Positions 40,025 through 52,385 of a DNA stretch of 64,000 nucleotides are shown one piece after another. The stretch's first letter is position 1. Every line of letters starts with the position of its first letter. A program made the position numbers and the translations under genes. This DNA comes from Hemicentrotus pulcherrimus (lineage: Eukaryota > Echinodermata > Echinoidea > Camarodonta > Strongylocentrotidae). Location of the stretch: the NCBI GenBank assembly GCA_003118195.1, contig BEXV01000002.1:357786-421785 (forward strand), read 5' to 3'. The notes beneath the pieces are model-generated. The model was not told the origin of the DNA and did no database searches. It saw nothing but the letters and a program-made list of their open reading frames with translations.

Positions 40025-40422
40025 TTAAAGATAAAGTTGAGTTCTGATCATGCAATTGCAATTTTGTAAAAAAACACGATGTGAAATCGAACAAGAAAAG
40101 TTGATCATGTAGCATAAAGTATTGGTGTGTACTGCAAGGTTCTGGAGTCATCAAAATTATAAGAAATTAGGCCCCGTCTTGGTAAAGTAACAAGCTCTGT
40201 ACACAGAAATATGTATATGGGACTACGCCAACATGTGGCTTAAAAATGAGGCCCACATTCTTAAGCTACTACATGTCATATTTAGAATATGAAGGCATTT
40301 GAAAAGTCAAACTTGGCAGGGAACATTTTTATCTGATGTTCTTCCACACTTGCAAACTAATAATGAAAACGTACATTTTTTTAAAATTTAAACCTTTCCC
40401 CATAACTCCATCTTCTCTTTAA
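40025..40422 (+). mobile_element. TTAA-flanked miniature element, family B
   Basis: TTAA lies at both ends (40025-40028 and 40419-40422), with termini AGATAAAGTTGAGTTCTG and an inverted, partly decayed AACTCCATCTTCTCT. The body aligns with 58737-59135 in the same orientation and at nearly the same length (398 bases). No open reading frame of interest is present. Confidence 0.7.
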
Positions 40423-40551
40423 GAGAATGGTTAGGCTACTGCGGCCTGGGTATACTCATTTAGCATGGGAGGACATTGCTTACAACTTAGCATTTGCCTA
40501 ATATGTATACAAATTAAGAGCAATGAGCATCTGCAGATGAAGACTGTTTAC

Positions 40552-40602
40552 ATGGGACTCGATGGATGGTCCAACATCCACAATGATCCCATCATACTGT
40601 AA
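40552..40602 (+). pseudogene. hAT-type transposase scrap (DUF659-like block)
   Basis: One frame reads L-D-G-W-S-N-I-H-N-D-P-I-I before a stop. That block resembles the conserved D-G-W-(S/T)-N-x-x-x-(D/E)-P-(V/I)-I segment of hAT-like transposases with a DUF659 region. Nothing convincing extends on either side. It sits a few hundred bases before the BEL/Pao relic, suggesting an island of old elements. Confidence 0.45.
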
Positions 40603-40984
40603 CAAGTGTTGTTCACTCCTGTACATCTCCACTACAAGCGAAAGGTGTCATCGTATAACTTGACACTTTACAACTACAGGAAAGTGGAAAATGAACAGAC
40701 CTGCAATGTGAAGACCATATGATAATAGTCAGTCCTGCAATATCAGTTCATGTTTTATATATCAGCCATCTTTAGAGCCTACCAGGACATAGTCCTAACT
40801 ATTTTACCTGTCTGCTGTACTGGACATAGTCGGAGTACATTCATTGCATACTCATACATAACTTTGAAAGGCCCACACTGTCTTGAATGTCTTACAGTGC
40901 ACATTCTTAGCAACTGAACAACAAAGCCCTCTGCATCTGGAAGTGCCAGTGTCAGATGGTCCAGGGAAGATAGCAGGGATAGTT

Positions 40985-41593
40985 AGATGAGCTGTCAGAA
41001 TTGTCAGGATAAAAGATAGAAAGATACTTGAAACCAGTAGGTTCTGAGGATGCCGAGTCGATCTCTCTACATCAATTATTAGATGCTTTTGAAGTGGAAT
41101 ACGACACTACTTTCAAGAGAGCCAAGATGTTCATTTCTGATGAGTCTTTTCTGATGAGCAAATCTAGGGTGACACTAATTAAAGATATCTCAATTCCAAG
41201 AATGGAGTTAATATTAGTATGTGTTGCAATCGGAGTGAACATGATGCTGAAAAGGGAATTCGAGATACCAGTGAGGGACGTACTCAGTTCTGGACTGATA
41301 GTATGACAGTACTGGGTTACATAATGTCATGGGGTGAGATGTCAAGGTTTCAGACTTAAGTTACCAATCGGTTGGCAGTAATCCATGATGGATCCACACC
41401 ACACCATGGTATGCATGTTGAGTCATCACTGAATCCTGCTGATATTTGCTTAAGAGGAATGGAAGTGAAGAAGTTATTTCAATCGAAAATATGGAAGGAA
41501 GGTCCTGAGTTCCTTCAAGCTAATAAGACGCAGAACAACTTGCAAGGAGTGATGCCACACAAGCTGGATATAGATCTGATGTTCCAGATTTAG
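40985..41593 (+). pseudogene. Decayed BEL/Pao LTR-retrotransposon pol fragment (RNase H region)
   Basis: Two open stretches, 41028-41306 and 41372-41593, carry blocks familiar from BEL/Pao pol downstream of the reverse transcriptase: M-S-K-S-R-V, I-S-I-P-R-M-E-L and S-S-L-N-P-A-D. The reading frame shifts near 41284 and an in-frame TAA lies near 41358, so the copy is dead. No LTR, gag, protease or integrase is seen in the flanks. It is an old retroelement relic; 5' truncation before about 40985 hides the rest. Confidence 0.75.
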
Positions 41594-42261
41594 ATGAATG
41601 TATATTCCCTGTTTGATAGAAAGTCTAGGATATTTTTTTGTGCCCAAACTGTATACACAACTTCTATCCCCCTTTCTTTCCAATGTTAAGTGGGAAATCT
41701 ATATAATTATTCTGGACAAGTCTAGTTAAATTAAAGAAGACACGTAATTATCCCAATCATTATATTTCACTTTTAGCAATGCAGTCTGACGACAATCCAG
41801 CTCCCCTTACTCTCTCTCACACACAAACACACACACAAAAAAAAATACTTTTGAAAGTCGACAATGTGATTTTGAGTTAAGTGATCCTGAGATATCCGAG
41901 TTCAAACCCAAAACCTTCTCAACGAGGAATGTGTTGACAGGAGACAACACTTTCAAATAGAAGAGGACCAAAAATCAAAGACCTATCATGATGATGATTG
42001 AGATTATTTAAATGATTCAAGTCCACCGCCCAAATCTGTACCCTATGATGACAGAAAAGGTGAAGATGAGGTTCTCACAACTTTTCCATCGGTACATTAT
42101 AAAAAAAAATTAAAAAAATAAAAATTCGAAATAAAGACAATTCTTATTGTGATGTCTCAACCTGATATCATAATATCAAAAGTTTTTTAATATGACGTTG
42201 TGTATCTCCTATTATGCCTATGCAATGAGAATAGACATTGATACATTATGGACTGGCAGGT

Positions 42262-42472
42262 GCAGATCCAGGGGGCGAGCGGGCATTGCTCCCTCCCCCT
42301 GCCCCCCCCCCCNNNNNNNNNNNNNNNNNNNNNNNNNNNNNNNNNNNNNNNNNNNNNNNNNNNNNNNNNNNNNNNNNNNNNNNNNNNNNNNNNNNNNNNN
42401 NNNNNNNNNNNNNNNNNNNNNNNNNNNNNNNNNNNCCCCCCCCCCCCCCAAGAAATCCTGGATCCGCGCATG
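42262..42472. mobile_element. Possible hAT-like element with both ends, gapped interior
   Basis: The left end CAGGTGCAGATCCAGGGGG and right end CCTGGATCCGCGCATGTG are imperfect inverted repeats (AGATCCAGG against GGATCCAGG, inverted). Between them a C run enters the gap 42313-42435 and another C run leaves it. The total is too small for an autonomous element unless the gap size is nominal. Confidence is limited by the missing interior. Confidence 0.45.
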
Positions 42473-42552
42473 TGGACTGGTATGGAAGAAACATGGTAGC
42501 TCAATCATTTAATGGCTTCCCATTGGCAGCACAAGTCTCCTGTAAATCAAAA

Positions 42553-42615
42553 TCGTTTGCTTAATACACATGACTTATAATGCGCCAAATCCAATTGACA
42601 GTCAAAATAATGCTC
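42553..42615 (+). repeat. Short GCGC-bounded repeat (copy 1)
   Basis: TTATAATGCGCCAAATCC is followed by AATGCTCAAGGCGC. The same layout occurs at 43928-43978 (TTATATAGCGCCATTATCC and AATGTTCAAGGCGC). This looks like the tail motif of a dispersed repeat of marine invertebrates; the full element is not delimited. Confidence 0.35.
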
Positions 42616-43909
42616 AAGGCGCAGCTTGTGCAAAAGATGAAATACATACGGTACATGATACATTTATACAAAGTGCGATAGGAAGGGTACAGACATGAAA
42701 GGTTATGGTTGTGTTCTCTTGTTTAGGTCCTGAAGTTCTTACTAGCCATCTTCAAAATGAATATTGAATATTACCACACACAAAAAAGTCACATAATTGC
42801 TTCTTTTTAATTGATCTACCAAAAAGACAGATGAAAGTAAACACGTCTTAAATTTTGGATGTAGAATTATCACTTCTGGCATTCGTTCTATTCATTGGTT
42901 CTAACATGGAGTAGCTAAAGTAGAAGCTTTAGTAACTCCATGGTTCTAAGTAGGTCCATGTACTAACCAGAGAGTTGGAATGTCAACTCCCTGTTCTAAC
43001 CATATCTTTATCTCTGACGTCTGACACCAGGCTTATTTGCATACTATTCAAGGCATTGGCGTCATACACACATTGAGACCTGTGTAAATACAATTATGTA
43101 ACTCTTTTTTTCTCTCTCTCTCTCCACCGATCAATAATGCATTTCAATTGGGATACCGCTTACTATACGAAGTGGACTCTGTACCGCAACTTACAAGTAG
43201 GCCTATTGGACCATTATATGCAAATGCTGCCATACCAATACAGTCATTTTTAGTTATCCATTTACAGAAGGCAGTCACTTTGTTGTCAAACATTACACCC
43301 TATCGTGCTTTGATATAAGCATTATATTGAAAATAGCTGTTTCGTTGTAACTTTATTTTTGAGAGAAAATTCAACCATGTCGCAAGGTAAATATTGGAAA
43401 GTAACTGACATATATTTCTGTGTGTATAATTATGTACGTCACAATAGTTGTATGCTTGATGGTGCTCTTTGTCATTGTTGTTGGTCATGCATGTTCATAA
43501 ATATTAAGAAATCAAATTGCTATTGAGGTGAGTTAGGAATGAAACCACTGTGTAATAATAGTTTCCGAAGGACATCAACGTTGTTGCCGTCGCATTCCTT
43601 TCCATACGACCTTCGCTTGAACGCGTACCCGTACAAAATTTGATGTTTTTATAGAATTTGTTTGCTTGAAAACATGCATAGTCCATAACCGAGGGCTAGC
43701 ATGAGTGATTTTGCATACTAGAAATGGCCTATGAGGCTATGGCGTTGCATGTCTGTAAAATCGTCCGTTTAGTTATAATTCAATCTTCCAGAAGGTTGCT
43801 CTTCTCTTGTGACATGTCCTATGTAATATACATGAGAGTTTATTAGTTTTGTGTAACAAAATAAACGAGTATAATATATAGAAGCCGTAATGTAAACGTA
43901 AATTATGAT

Positions 43910-43985
43910 AGTAATAATAAAACATGAGATTTATATAGCGCCATTATCCATTGTAGTTAAATGTTCAAGGCGCTTCAAAATATTT
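43910..43985 (+). repeat. Short GCGC-bounded repeat (copy 2)
   Basis: A short AATAATAA tract precedes TTATATAGCGCCATTATCC and AATGTTCAAGGCGC. It is paired with the copy at 42553. The trinucleotide tract beside it suggests a retroposed tail. Confidence 0.35.
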
Positions 43986-46255
43986 GGGAAAACATTACAT
44001 CATGACAAAGAATCTATTTATAAGAAAGTAAATGCAAAAATAAAAGAATGAATTAATGTTGCATTGATGGACATTATGTAGGTCTATGTTTAAAATATAT
44101 ATGTTTAAAATATGAGATAAAAAACAATAAACAAAATCAAATACACTGGACATCTAAATTGTCTGAACAGCAGCCATGAAAAAATCAATCATAAAAGATT
44201 GTGCAAAAATGATTGGAAATAAAAAGGACACCGTCTGTATCAGAAATGTGGAAAAAGGCAGGTTGAATATGAAGGTTCTCATTGTATTATTTTAGCTTTC
44301 CATATAGTCCTAGATGTATTTTTTTTTAATTGTGCACGCTCGTTGAAGTTTTCTACTGGGAACGGGGAGTATGTGATGGTTATACCGCCCTCCCTCACAC
44401 GCACACTATTACGTGTGTATAACGGGTCAAAAATATAATCCAGTAGGGATACTAATTATTAAAACAAATTCTCAATACATCGTATTAGATCTCCATAATA
44501 TACCTTTTGCACTATAGCTTGATATACATATGGCCAGGAAAAATAAGAATCCTAGGCGCTGGTCTATTTTTTTTTTCTTTATTTCGTTATGAAATACCTT
44601 GGACAACTACTTTCAATTAAACTTCCTGACACAATGTATGAAGTGCTTGTCATTTTAATATATACATGAGGAATAATATTTGAAGAATAACTAATCATGA
44701 AAGCTGTATATTCTGCACATTTTAAAAGATTGACAGAGTGGGATAGCAGTACCTAAATGGGTGTTGTGCAATTAACACAAGTAATAATTAAACTTTTTGG
44801 AGAAAAAAACCTAACAAAAACAAACTTGCGGTCGATATACAAATAGAGGAGTATCCTTCCTGAGAATTAACAATACATGTGTGTATTATTAGATAATGGA
44901 GTCATTGGCACACTTTTAAAATCCCATATAGTTTGCATGAGTTGCACAAACCCTTTTCAGTCGTGTCAGTAACAGTGTCTGTACCGTAAGACTAGGTTGA
45001 CAGCATACTACATAAGGACTAATTAAGTTGACTGACGCAACCAGACTACAGAAATTGTGCATGGTAACATAAATATTAGAGTCTCTGCATGAATAGTCTC
45101 CCCCCCCCNCACCACGCCTCTGTTAATTTTTAAGATAATACACGCAAAGTAAGCAAAAATAGCACATCGCTTTTGTTTCGATGTTATTTACCTTTTGATT
45201 TGTTGAGGTTTTGTTTATAATAGTCTATGTTCCTATTTTGTGTTGTTTATCTTAAAATAATAACAATATTTCTAATTTTGTCGAATGTATAGGTGCGAAG
45301 GTAGTATTATTTTTAAAGAATTTTCCTTTGTTTTGCATGAGGTTTTGTCTCTGGATTTTGCGTATCTTGATTTCTTTTGCATTGTTTTGTTTGTTTGCGT
45401 TCGGATGCGAATCCTATGTCAGGGTTTGGATTTTTATTCGTTTAAGAAAACTGTTCTAAATTATGTAAGTCCCCTTATCAATCAATTTCTCAAAATCAAT
45501 TATTTTTTTATTTTTAAAACGAGAAAGAAAGAAACGACGGTCTGATGTTTTTACTAAATGGACAATACTGCCGAGCGCCTTTTGATCAACGAAAAAAAAA
45601 GTTTTGTAATTCCTTTTAATTCACAGATCGATTTTGACATTCATTTAGACATTCATGCCAATAAAGATCTCTCCCCTCCCCCCTTTCCTAGATCCACCTT
45701 TGTTTTGACCGCTGATTTCTACGATTTTCATGTAATTTCTTTTTAGTGGTGGTGACTAAACAACCTGCTGCCAATGAAGTTATCTGGAAAATTTCGTGTT
45801 CTGCAATGTTAGTGACGTCACTTAGTACGCTGTACCTTGCACTAAATTTAGAATATTCCGTCATTACTCTATAATAGTCTTATTTTCCAAACCTCTATTG
45901 ATAGCGTTAACCTATAAAAATTCATAACAACACACAAATGATAGGAATTAGACTATGCTTGATGTATACATTTGAGTACATATACCTTGTTAAGAGGGGA
46001 AAGTAATCTTTATAAAGGAAATTACAATATAATGATGAAAATAATCGACAGCAAGAGAAAAATTAATAAAGTCTTATTCTCATGGTATGGTTCTAAAACT
46101 ACGATACCTTTTCATGTAAACAAAAGGTGGATCCCTATCTTCGTGTGCATAAAAAGGCTATGCGCTGTGTATGCAAGATCAGAAGCGAATTTAACACGGC
46201 GATTTTCCCCACTTATATCTCATTATAAACTAAAGCATTAGTGTTGATAACAATA

Positions 46256-46274
46256 ATGCCTTTCGGGAAGAAGA
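46256..46274 (+). CDS. DAZAP2: Tentative first coding exon of DAZAP2
   Basis: The sequence reads ATG CCT TTC GGG AAG AAG A followed by GTAAGT. The exon leaves one base, so the intron is phase 1, exactly what the exon at 47469 needs (it starts with two bases of a split Lys codon). The resulting start is M-P-F-G-K-K-K, then K-D-G-K-K. From memory, the vertebrate gene also has a very short first coding exon, with only a handful of residues before the Tyr/Pro-rich stretch. Nothing else shows this start is used, and a different upstream exon remains possible. Confidence 0.45.
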
Positions 46275-49200
46275 GTAAGTAACCAATGTGTTTGGTAACT
46301 GACATTTTTCTGGCGTCAATGATATTCATGGGAGAAAACGATGCGATGATGATGTTTCTAGACAGGTTTACCTAACCGAGTCCTAGATATCTAGACCTAA
46401 GTTACCTAATCCTGTCATTATAATTTATTTTGAATGTGTGAGAGTACGTACCTGCGCGGTGTGTGGGTGAATTTGTGATGTGTGATTTTGTTTGTACTCG
46501 GAAGCTATGGTTGTGAATTTGATCCTATAAATTGTCATTAAATTATCATCTTCAGTGGTTACTGGTACCAGATGTTCCAAACATGGCGAATTGACAAAAG
46601 AAATTGTAGTATTTTGTACTTTGAATTGATTAACATTGAGACAACTTGATGCATGTTCTTGATAATAAAAAGTAGCAATACAGTAGGGTCTACTCATTGG
46701 TCCATATTGCAAAAATTCATTTTTAAAACCTGATCAGGGATGAATCACGCTAAGCAAAGAGTAATTTATCCCAGATTTACATGTATCACTATCATGACTA
46801 TCGGACATACTTCCTTCGCACTTTGTTAAACCAGATTTTGAACGAAAGCCTAAACCAACTCCAGCAAAGCATATATTATTCGAGTCTATGCTAATGCGTA
46901 TTGGCATCTAGCACTGCACTACGTGTTAATAGGCGGCATTTGCACACATGAATAGTCAATACACTCTTAATACACAAATGCACACAATCATGCCGAGTTT
47001 GACAGTAGACTAGGTCTACATGTAGACTTACAATTTGAATTTTTAAATTATTCTTTATAACATTGGTAAGGTTATAAAAAATGTGTTTTTAGCCATTTAG
47101 GTGTCATTTGAGTTTAGTAAAGTGGTGCTTGAAATGTTAAGAATCAATAGCACAGCTTTTAATACACAGCCAGGATATGTGTGACTAAACCCAGTATCGG
47201 GATGTAAATCTTCGAGGTATACAAACCATTGTGTTAGTGTATCGCACCTATCATTCTAAAAATGATTTTGTTGAATTATTCATGAAGATGTAGAATGATC
47301 AAGAACTTTTGGGTGATCAATGTTGGCTTCTAGTTGTGAGTTAGTGATATGTCCTAAATAAGCACCATGTACATGTACATGTACAGTGTATAATCCTGAT
47401 GGCATAACATACATGTACCGGTATACCATTCTGATTATTACTGTTCTCTTTTTTCTTTCTTTCTTCAGAAAAGGATGGCAAGAAGCCTTACCCTGTCCAG
47501 CAGGCTGCGTACCCCACACAGCAGGCAGCTTACCCACAAGGAGCGGCCTATCCTGCCCAGCAGCCCTACAACCCTCAAATAGCTCCAGTTAATCAGCAGT
47601 ACATGTATTCTGCCCCACCTCCGGGTGCTGGTGGATATGCCGGAGCCCCTCCCCCATACTCTGCAACAGGATCACCTCCCCCAGCAGCACAGGTAAGTTC
47701 TCCAAATTAATTAGACTCACCTGAGATGTTAACAAACCTCCTTTGAAAAAGTCCATCCAACTCCGAATGATATTGGTTAATCATATTAACATCATTTCAC
47801 AGCAAATAAAATAGTTTTACCGGTACATAAAAATACCTGTAAAATGTGTGTCGGAATAAACATTAAGAGCAGCTAATGGTTCAGTTTACATTAATATTTG
47901 CAGCAAATGGGCTGAAGTTTAGGCCTACTCTATTAATTATTGTGTTCATATGATGATTTTGTACATCAAGTCTAAATAGATCTACAGTAGGTACAATTGT
48001 GGACAGTACAAGTGTGAAATTATGGATGGCAAAGCTCCTATTAGATCTTTCTGATGAGAGGCAGACATCTATTCGCTATTTGATGATTTGCTAGTGATAA
48101 TGGATTGATTCTTATTTGGTACCAGATGATCTTGCTCAACTTCTGACACTTTGACTTTTTGACACAAATACATGTAGCAAAATGTTGTGATATCTCCTGT
48201 CCTGTCTGATTATTGAATGGTCACACTACGCAGTAAATCACTGGAAAGTCCAGGGCTCCATCTTATAAAGAGCTGCGCTTGATCCAATAAATAGTCAATT
48301 TTTACTGAATTGCCTAAAAACATAATCTAACAACAACAACTGAATCAATCACAAGTCCTCCAATAAATTGTAATATTGCAGTCTCCAATTCTTTAATGTT
48401 CATAGTTGCAGTTAATTTCAATTACAAAGACCTGGCCCTGAATGATGCATGTATCCTTGCTCTTCCAGGAAAGCCATGTCATTATATGTGATATCAACAG
48501 ACAGGGTTAATAACATGTTCAAATTTTTGCAAAATTTTTAAACAAAGGTTGGTCTTAGAAACCTGAAAGCTTACACAAGTGTTGCCCTTCATAGCAACAA
48601 GTAATTTATATAGACTGGATTCAAAAAATTCTTGTTTATTGATCAATTTATGTGACTTAACAGAATAACTTTATCACCAGGCCCCTAGAAAAGGAACATC
48701 CACAAATTGAAATATGTTGGTAAACCAGTCTATAGATTTGTTCAAATTACTTATTGACCATTTTACATGTATTTTACCTTTTATTAACTGCAGGCTGGTT
48801 ACCCACAAGCCCCTGTCTACCAACAACCACCCCAACCACAGACGGTAGTAGTCAATGGTGGATATGATGCTGGTGCAAGATTTAACTCAAGAAATCCCCC
48901 TTCGATCCCAGTGAGTTTATTTGCCATCTGTTTTCTTGGTTTGTTTTGTTTGTTGTTAGTGTACTGTTGTTATTGTTGTTGATGTTTGTGTGTGTAGGTA
49001 TGTGTTCAAGTAGAATTATGTTTATGGTGGTATAAGAATACAAAGTATAGAACTAGAATCATTAGATAATGTAAGAGATTGCTAAGGATAAGAATTTGTA
49101 AGAACATACATGTACAAGAGAAATAAAATTGGGAAGGATATTAGAAACAGTAATAGTGTCGCTCAATGACTCGGTAACTATGCTGCATACACACTTAAAA

Positions 49201-50803
49201 GAAGTGAAGAATTACCAGTAATTAAAAAATGAACAATCATTGAATTGAGAGATTTGTTTGTGTATTCCAGTCCAAAACCTTACTTTGCAAGCTCATGTAC
49301 ATTTTAAAACAGGCCTTAACTGGTCATTTATTAAAATAGAATGTTTGTAGACAGTTGTGCACACAGTTGTCATTTGGCTGATACAAGACATGCAGACATG
49401 CAGACAAGGAAGGTAGCCAATCTGCAATCTTTAACAAAAATTCCTTTACCGGTTATTTGTAAACAATTTGTCAAAAATTAGTTTTAGAATGTGAAACTTG
49501 GTATTTTAAACTTAGACAATTTTTAATTAAGGTGATTTGAATTTACATGTAGGTAACTAAAGTAATTTAGGCAAAGGTACATCTTTTATTGAATATCTCA
49601 AAATCGTACTTGCTCAAACTTCCTTGTACAGTATTCCCCATGGAATCCTTATATTACATGTCCATTCCATGCTTGTAAGGGTAAACCTCTTAGATGTTTT
49701 ATGTTAGATGCTTTATATCCAACAGACTGTATTACATGTAATCATTGTTGTATGCACAGGAATATTTATAATGGGAGTGTGTGAAAAAGACAGTAACATT
49801 TTCACCTGTCCAGAAGACAGTTTTAAAAATTGTGTTCCAATCATCAATTATAGTTTTCTCTTGATGTGCATAAGCGGCTCTATGTTGTAATGAGCTTGGA
49901 ATATTACCTCTTTGGAATATTGGGCTTTAAAAACACTCTTATTAAACAATAAAATGACTTGTTGGGTACACAAGCTAATGCACATGTATACATGTAGTGT
50001 ATACACCTGCATATAATAGGGTGAATGCACAACCCAAGTCTGACTTCGGTTCTGTACATGCCGTTTTATGTTATCCTTTATTTTTTCATATTAGCTTAAT
50101 TATTAACCTATAGAATGACAGGTGAAGATTTGTTAGTTTGATTGTACACATTCAAGCAATACAGAATTTAGTTGTTTAGGTGTTGGTACATTTCAAAAAG
50201 GAAGTTACTAGGAGAGCAAACTCTTGCAGGGGGGGGGGGATGAAAGATTTGAAGTCACAATGACCTTTTTTAAAGAGGGGAGGGTTTTTTAACCAAACTT
50301 TCCAATCTATTTGCCAAATCATTTAAAAGCAGGCAAGGGTTTAGAACTGTTTACGGTACTTGTAAACAGTCTTCATAATTGTCTTACCACAATCACAGAC
50401 ATGCAAATACAAATTTTCAAGGGAGTGTCGTTACCCTCAACTCTTAAAACAGGACAATTCTACTCTAGCAACCATCCTGCCATTTGTGAAATTGTACACT
50501 ACACTCTCATCAACTGTTTCCTAAAAAGGGTTATTTTTAAATTTGTACCGTTAAACTCAGCACAAAATTTTAAAAAAGGGATTAGAATTAAACTACCGGT
50601 AAATCAAAATGAAAGTCTATTTGAGAAACATTGTCAATGAAGGTTAAAGCATCTTCTTTTTCTTCCCATTACAGCCTCCTCCACCAGGTTGTGCCCCCAA
50701 TGCTGCCCAGATGGCCTCCACCACAGGGCAGAATGTCGTCATGGGTCAAAAACCATCAAACTGGGTCACAGGAGGATCAGATGGAGGCTACACATTGTGG
50801 TAA
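46256..50803 (+). CDS. DAZAP2: DAZAP2 orthologue (DAZ-associated protein 2), four coding exons, 162 aa
   Basis: The coding exons are 46256-46274 (tentative), 47469-47692, 48794-48910 and 50675-50803 (stop TAA). Junctions are GT-AG, with phase 1 after exon 1 and phase 0 afterwards. The product is 162 residues; the human protein is about 168. A Pro/Tyr/Gln-rich N-terminal half has repeated A-A-Y-P units and a PPPY motif near residues 67-70, the type bound by WW domains of HECT ubiquitin ligases. The family signature follows: GGYDAGARF at 103-111, PPPPGCAPNAAQ at 121-132, and the C-terminus GGSDGGYTLW at 153-162, matching the vertebrate ending almost residue for residue. There is no signal peptide or membrane segment. 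In vertebrates DAZAP2 is a small adaptor that binds DAZ, TCF4 and ubiquitin ligases and is linked to stress granules; transfer of those roles is inference. The gene converges on CRPPA. Confidence 0.9.
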
Positions 50804-52385
50804 TTGTCATGTGATCAGCTAAGTATTGTCACCTGACTTAATCACAGGATGATGGGCTGCCCTGTGTAAATGCACAGGAATATGATTTACATGTACGTAC
50901 AGTTGTATTTTAAAGCATGGATACATTGTGTGAATATCTTTTTTAAGAGGGTACATCTCTTACATTAACACTGTTGCCTTGTCTTATGAATAACAATAAT
51001 GTAATAAGAAATGTGTTATGTTTATGCAAATCTACATTTTTGTTGTAATGGTTGGTGATTTGTAAGACAAGGCAATGTTTCTTGTGCTTGAATTCTGTAA
51101 ATATATATATATGATTATAACAACTGTATCATTATTTGATATGCATTTGCCTTCAATACTTCTTTGAAAGACATGTAATATGAGATCAGTCATTATGTGA
51201 TTTGATACAGTACACTGGTTGAGAAAAGAAAAGTCTGCATGTCAGAGTAGGTTTGTTATACATGTATTTGTAGAATAAGATATTCTTTAAAGTCCATGAA
51301 TTTTCACACCAACATATTAAAAAACATTTTTGCTCGTACCATATTAAATTCAACTAGATGATGTTCCTTTTATACACCTTTGAAATTTCTGCCTGTTGAT
51401 AAATATTTCTTAAAAAAACACCTACCAGGTAATACTCTTGCATTTGTAGTTACGGTACATGTATTGAGTTCTTACTTAGATGAATGTGTATTCAGCTATA
51501 TGGGCCAGTGGTGTATTTACAGTGCAAAATGGACAACTTGTACTTTGGTCATTCTAATTCTGTGTAAACATCATCACAATGGAAGTGCACTGATGCAGAA
51601 ATAGCAGCCGACATGCAAGTATGCACTAATGGTAATGAGATGATTGGATAAAAGCTATATCCATCTACCCATAAGTACATGTACATGTATGCCTGCCTGC
51701 ATAGCAGTGCTTATGCAATGAATTTTATCTCGATCATAATCCTTGATCAAGATAATGGCTTTGAAACATGTTGTCAATATATTAGTCAACCGGGTAATGC
51801 ACTTGCATGTAGAATTTCATACAGATCAACTTGAGGTTACCTTTTATTGGTTTCTAAAGTAAGGGGGGGGGGGGGNATGGGGCTCATTATGTATGCCTAT
51901 AAATAGCTTGTGAGTGCATTATCATTAAAAAACCAACAGATGGACTACAATCAACTTGAATTTTAAAAATTGCTCTATGGCGGAGGCATCATTTTCGACT
52001 GCGCGCAGTCAAAATTCCATCTTGTTACACTTGAAAGAGTATCATCAGTTTGATTACAATGTGGGTTAATCTCTTGCATTTATGTACATTTTACATGTTT
52101 ATGTACTTTTTACAGTATGATTAAATTACTATCATTTGTATGTATTTTATGCCAATATTTATGTACATTCCTTTCTTTGTGTCTGGCAACAATTTATTTC
52201 TTCAGATTGTGAAGCTTGATATAAAACTAGTAGATTTTTTCAAAAATACATTTAACTTTTTCACACATTAGAACAGAAAAGGTGTATTTTAAATGTTCAC
52301 TTACATTGTACATTTTGTATGTATGTTTATGTAATGTTTACCTGTACTCTATTTACATTTAATAAAATATAGATATTCTGTGATG
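50804..52385 (+). other. DAZAP2: Probable 3'UTR of DAZAP2 with AATAAA at 52361
   Basis: About 1.6 kb of AT-rich, non-coding sequence follows the stop codon. The clearest poly(A) signal, AATAAA, is at 52361-52366, followed by a GT-rich stretch (TGTGATGATC, then TGCATGCTGTG). The stretch is rich in ACATGTA-type words and contains a 13-base G run ending in a single N at 51876. An earlier cleavage site is possible. No RNA evidence is available. Confidence 0.5.

Larger units (their letters stand above)
41594..46255. other. No gene recognised between the BEL/Pao relic and DAZAP2
   Basis: It contains the gapped hAT-like element, the two GCGC-bounded repeats, a CT/T tract at 43105-43124, and a C run with a single N at 45109. 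Any DAZAP2 5'UTR exons or promoter would fall towards the right of this stretch, but none can be pinpointed. Confidence 0.4.
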
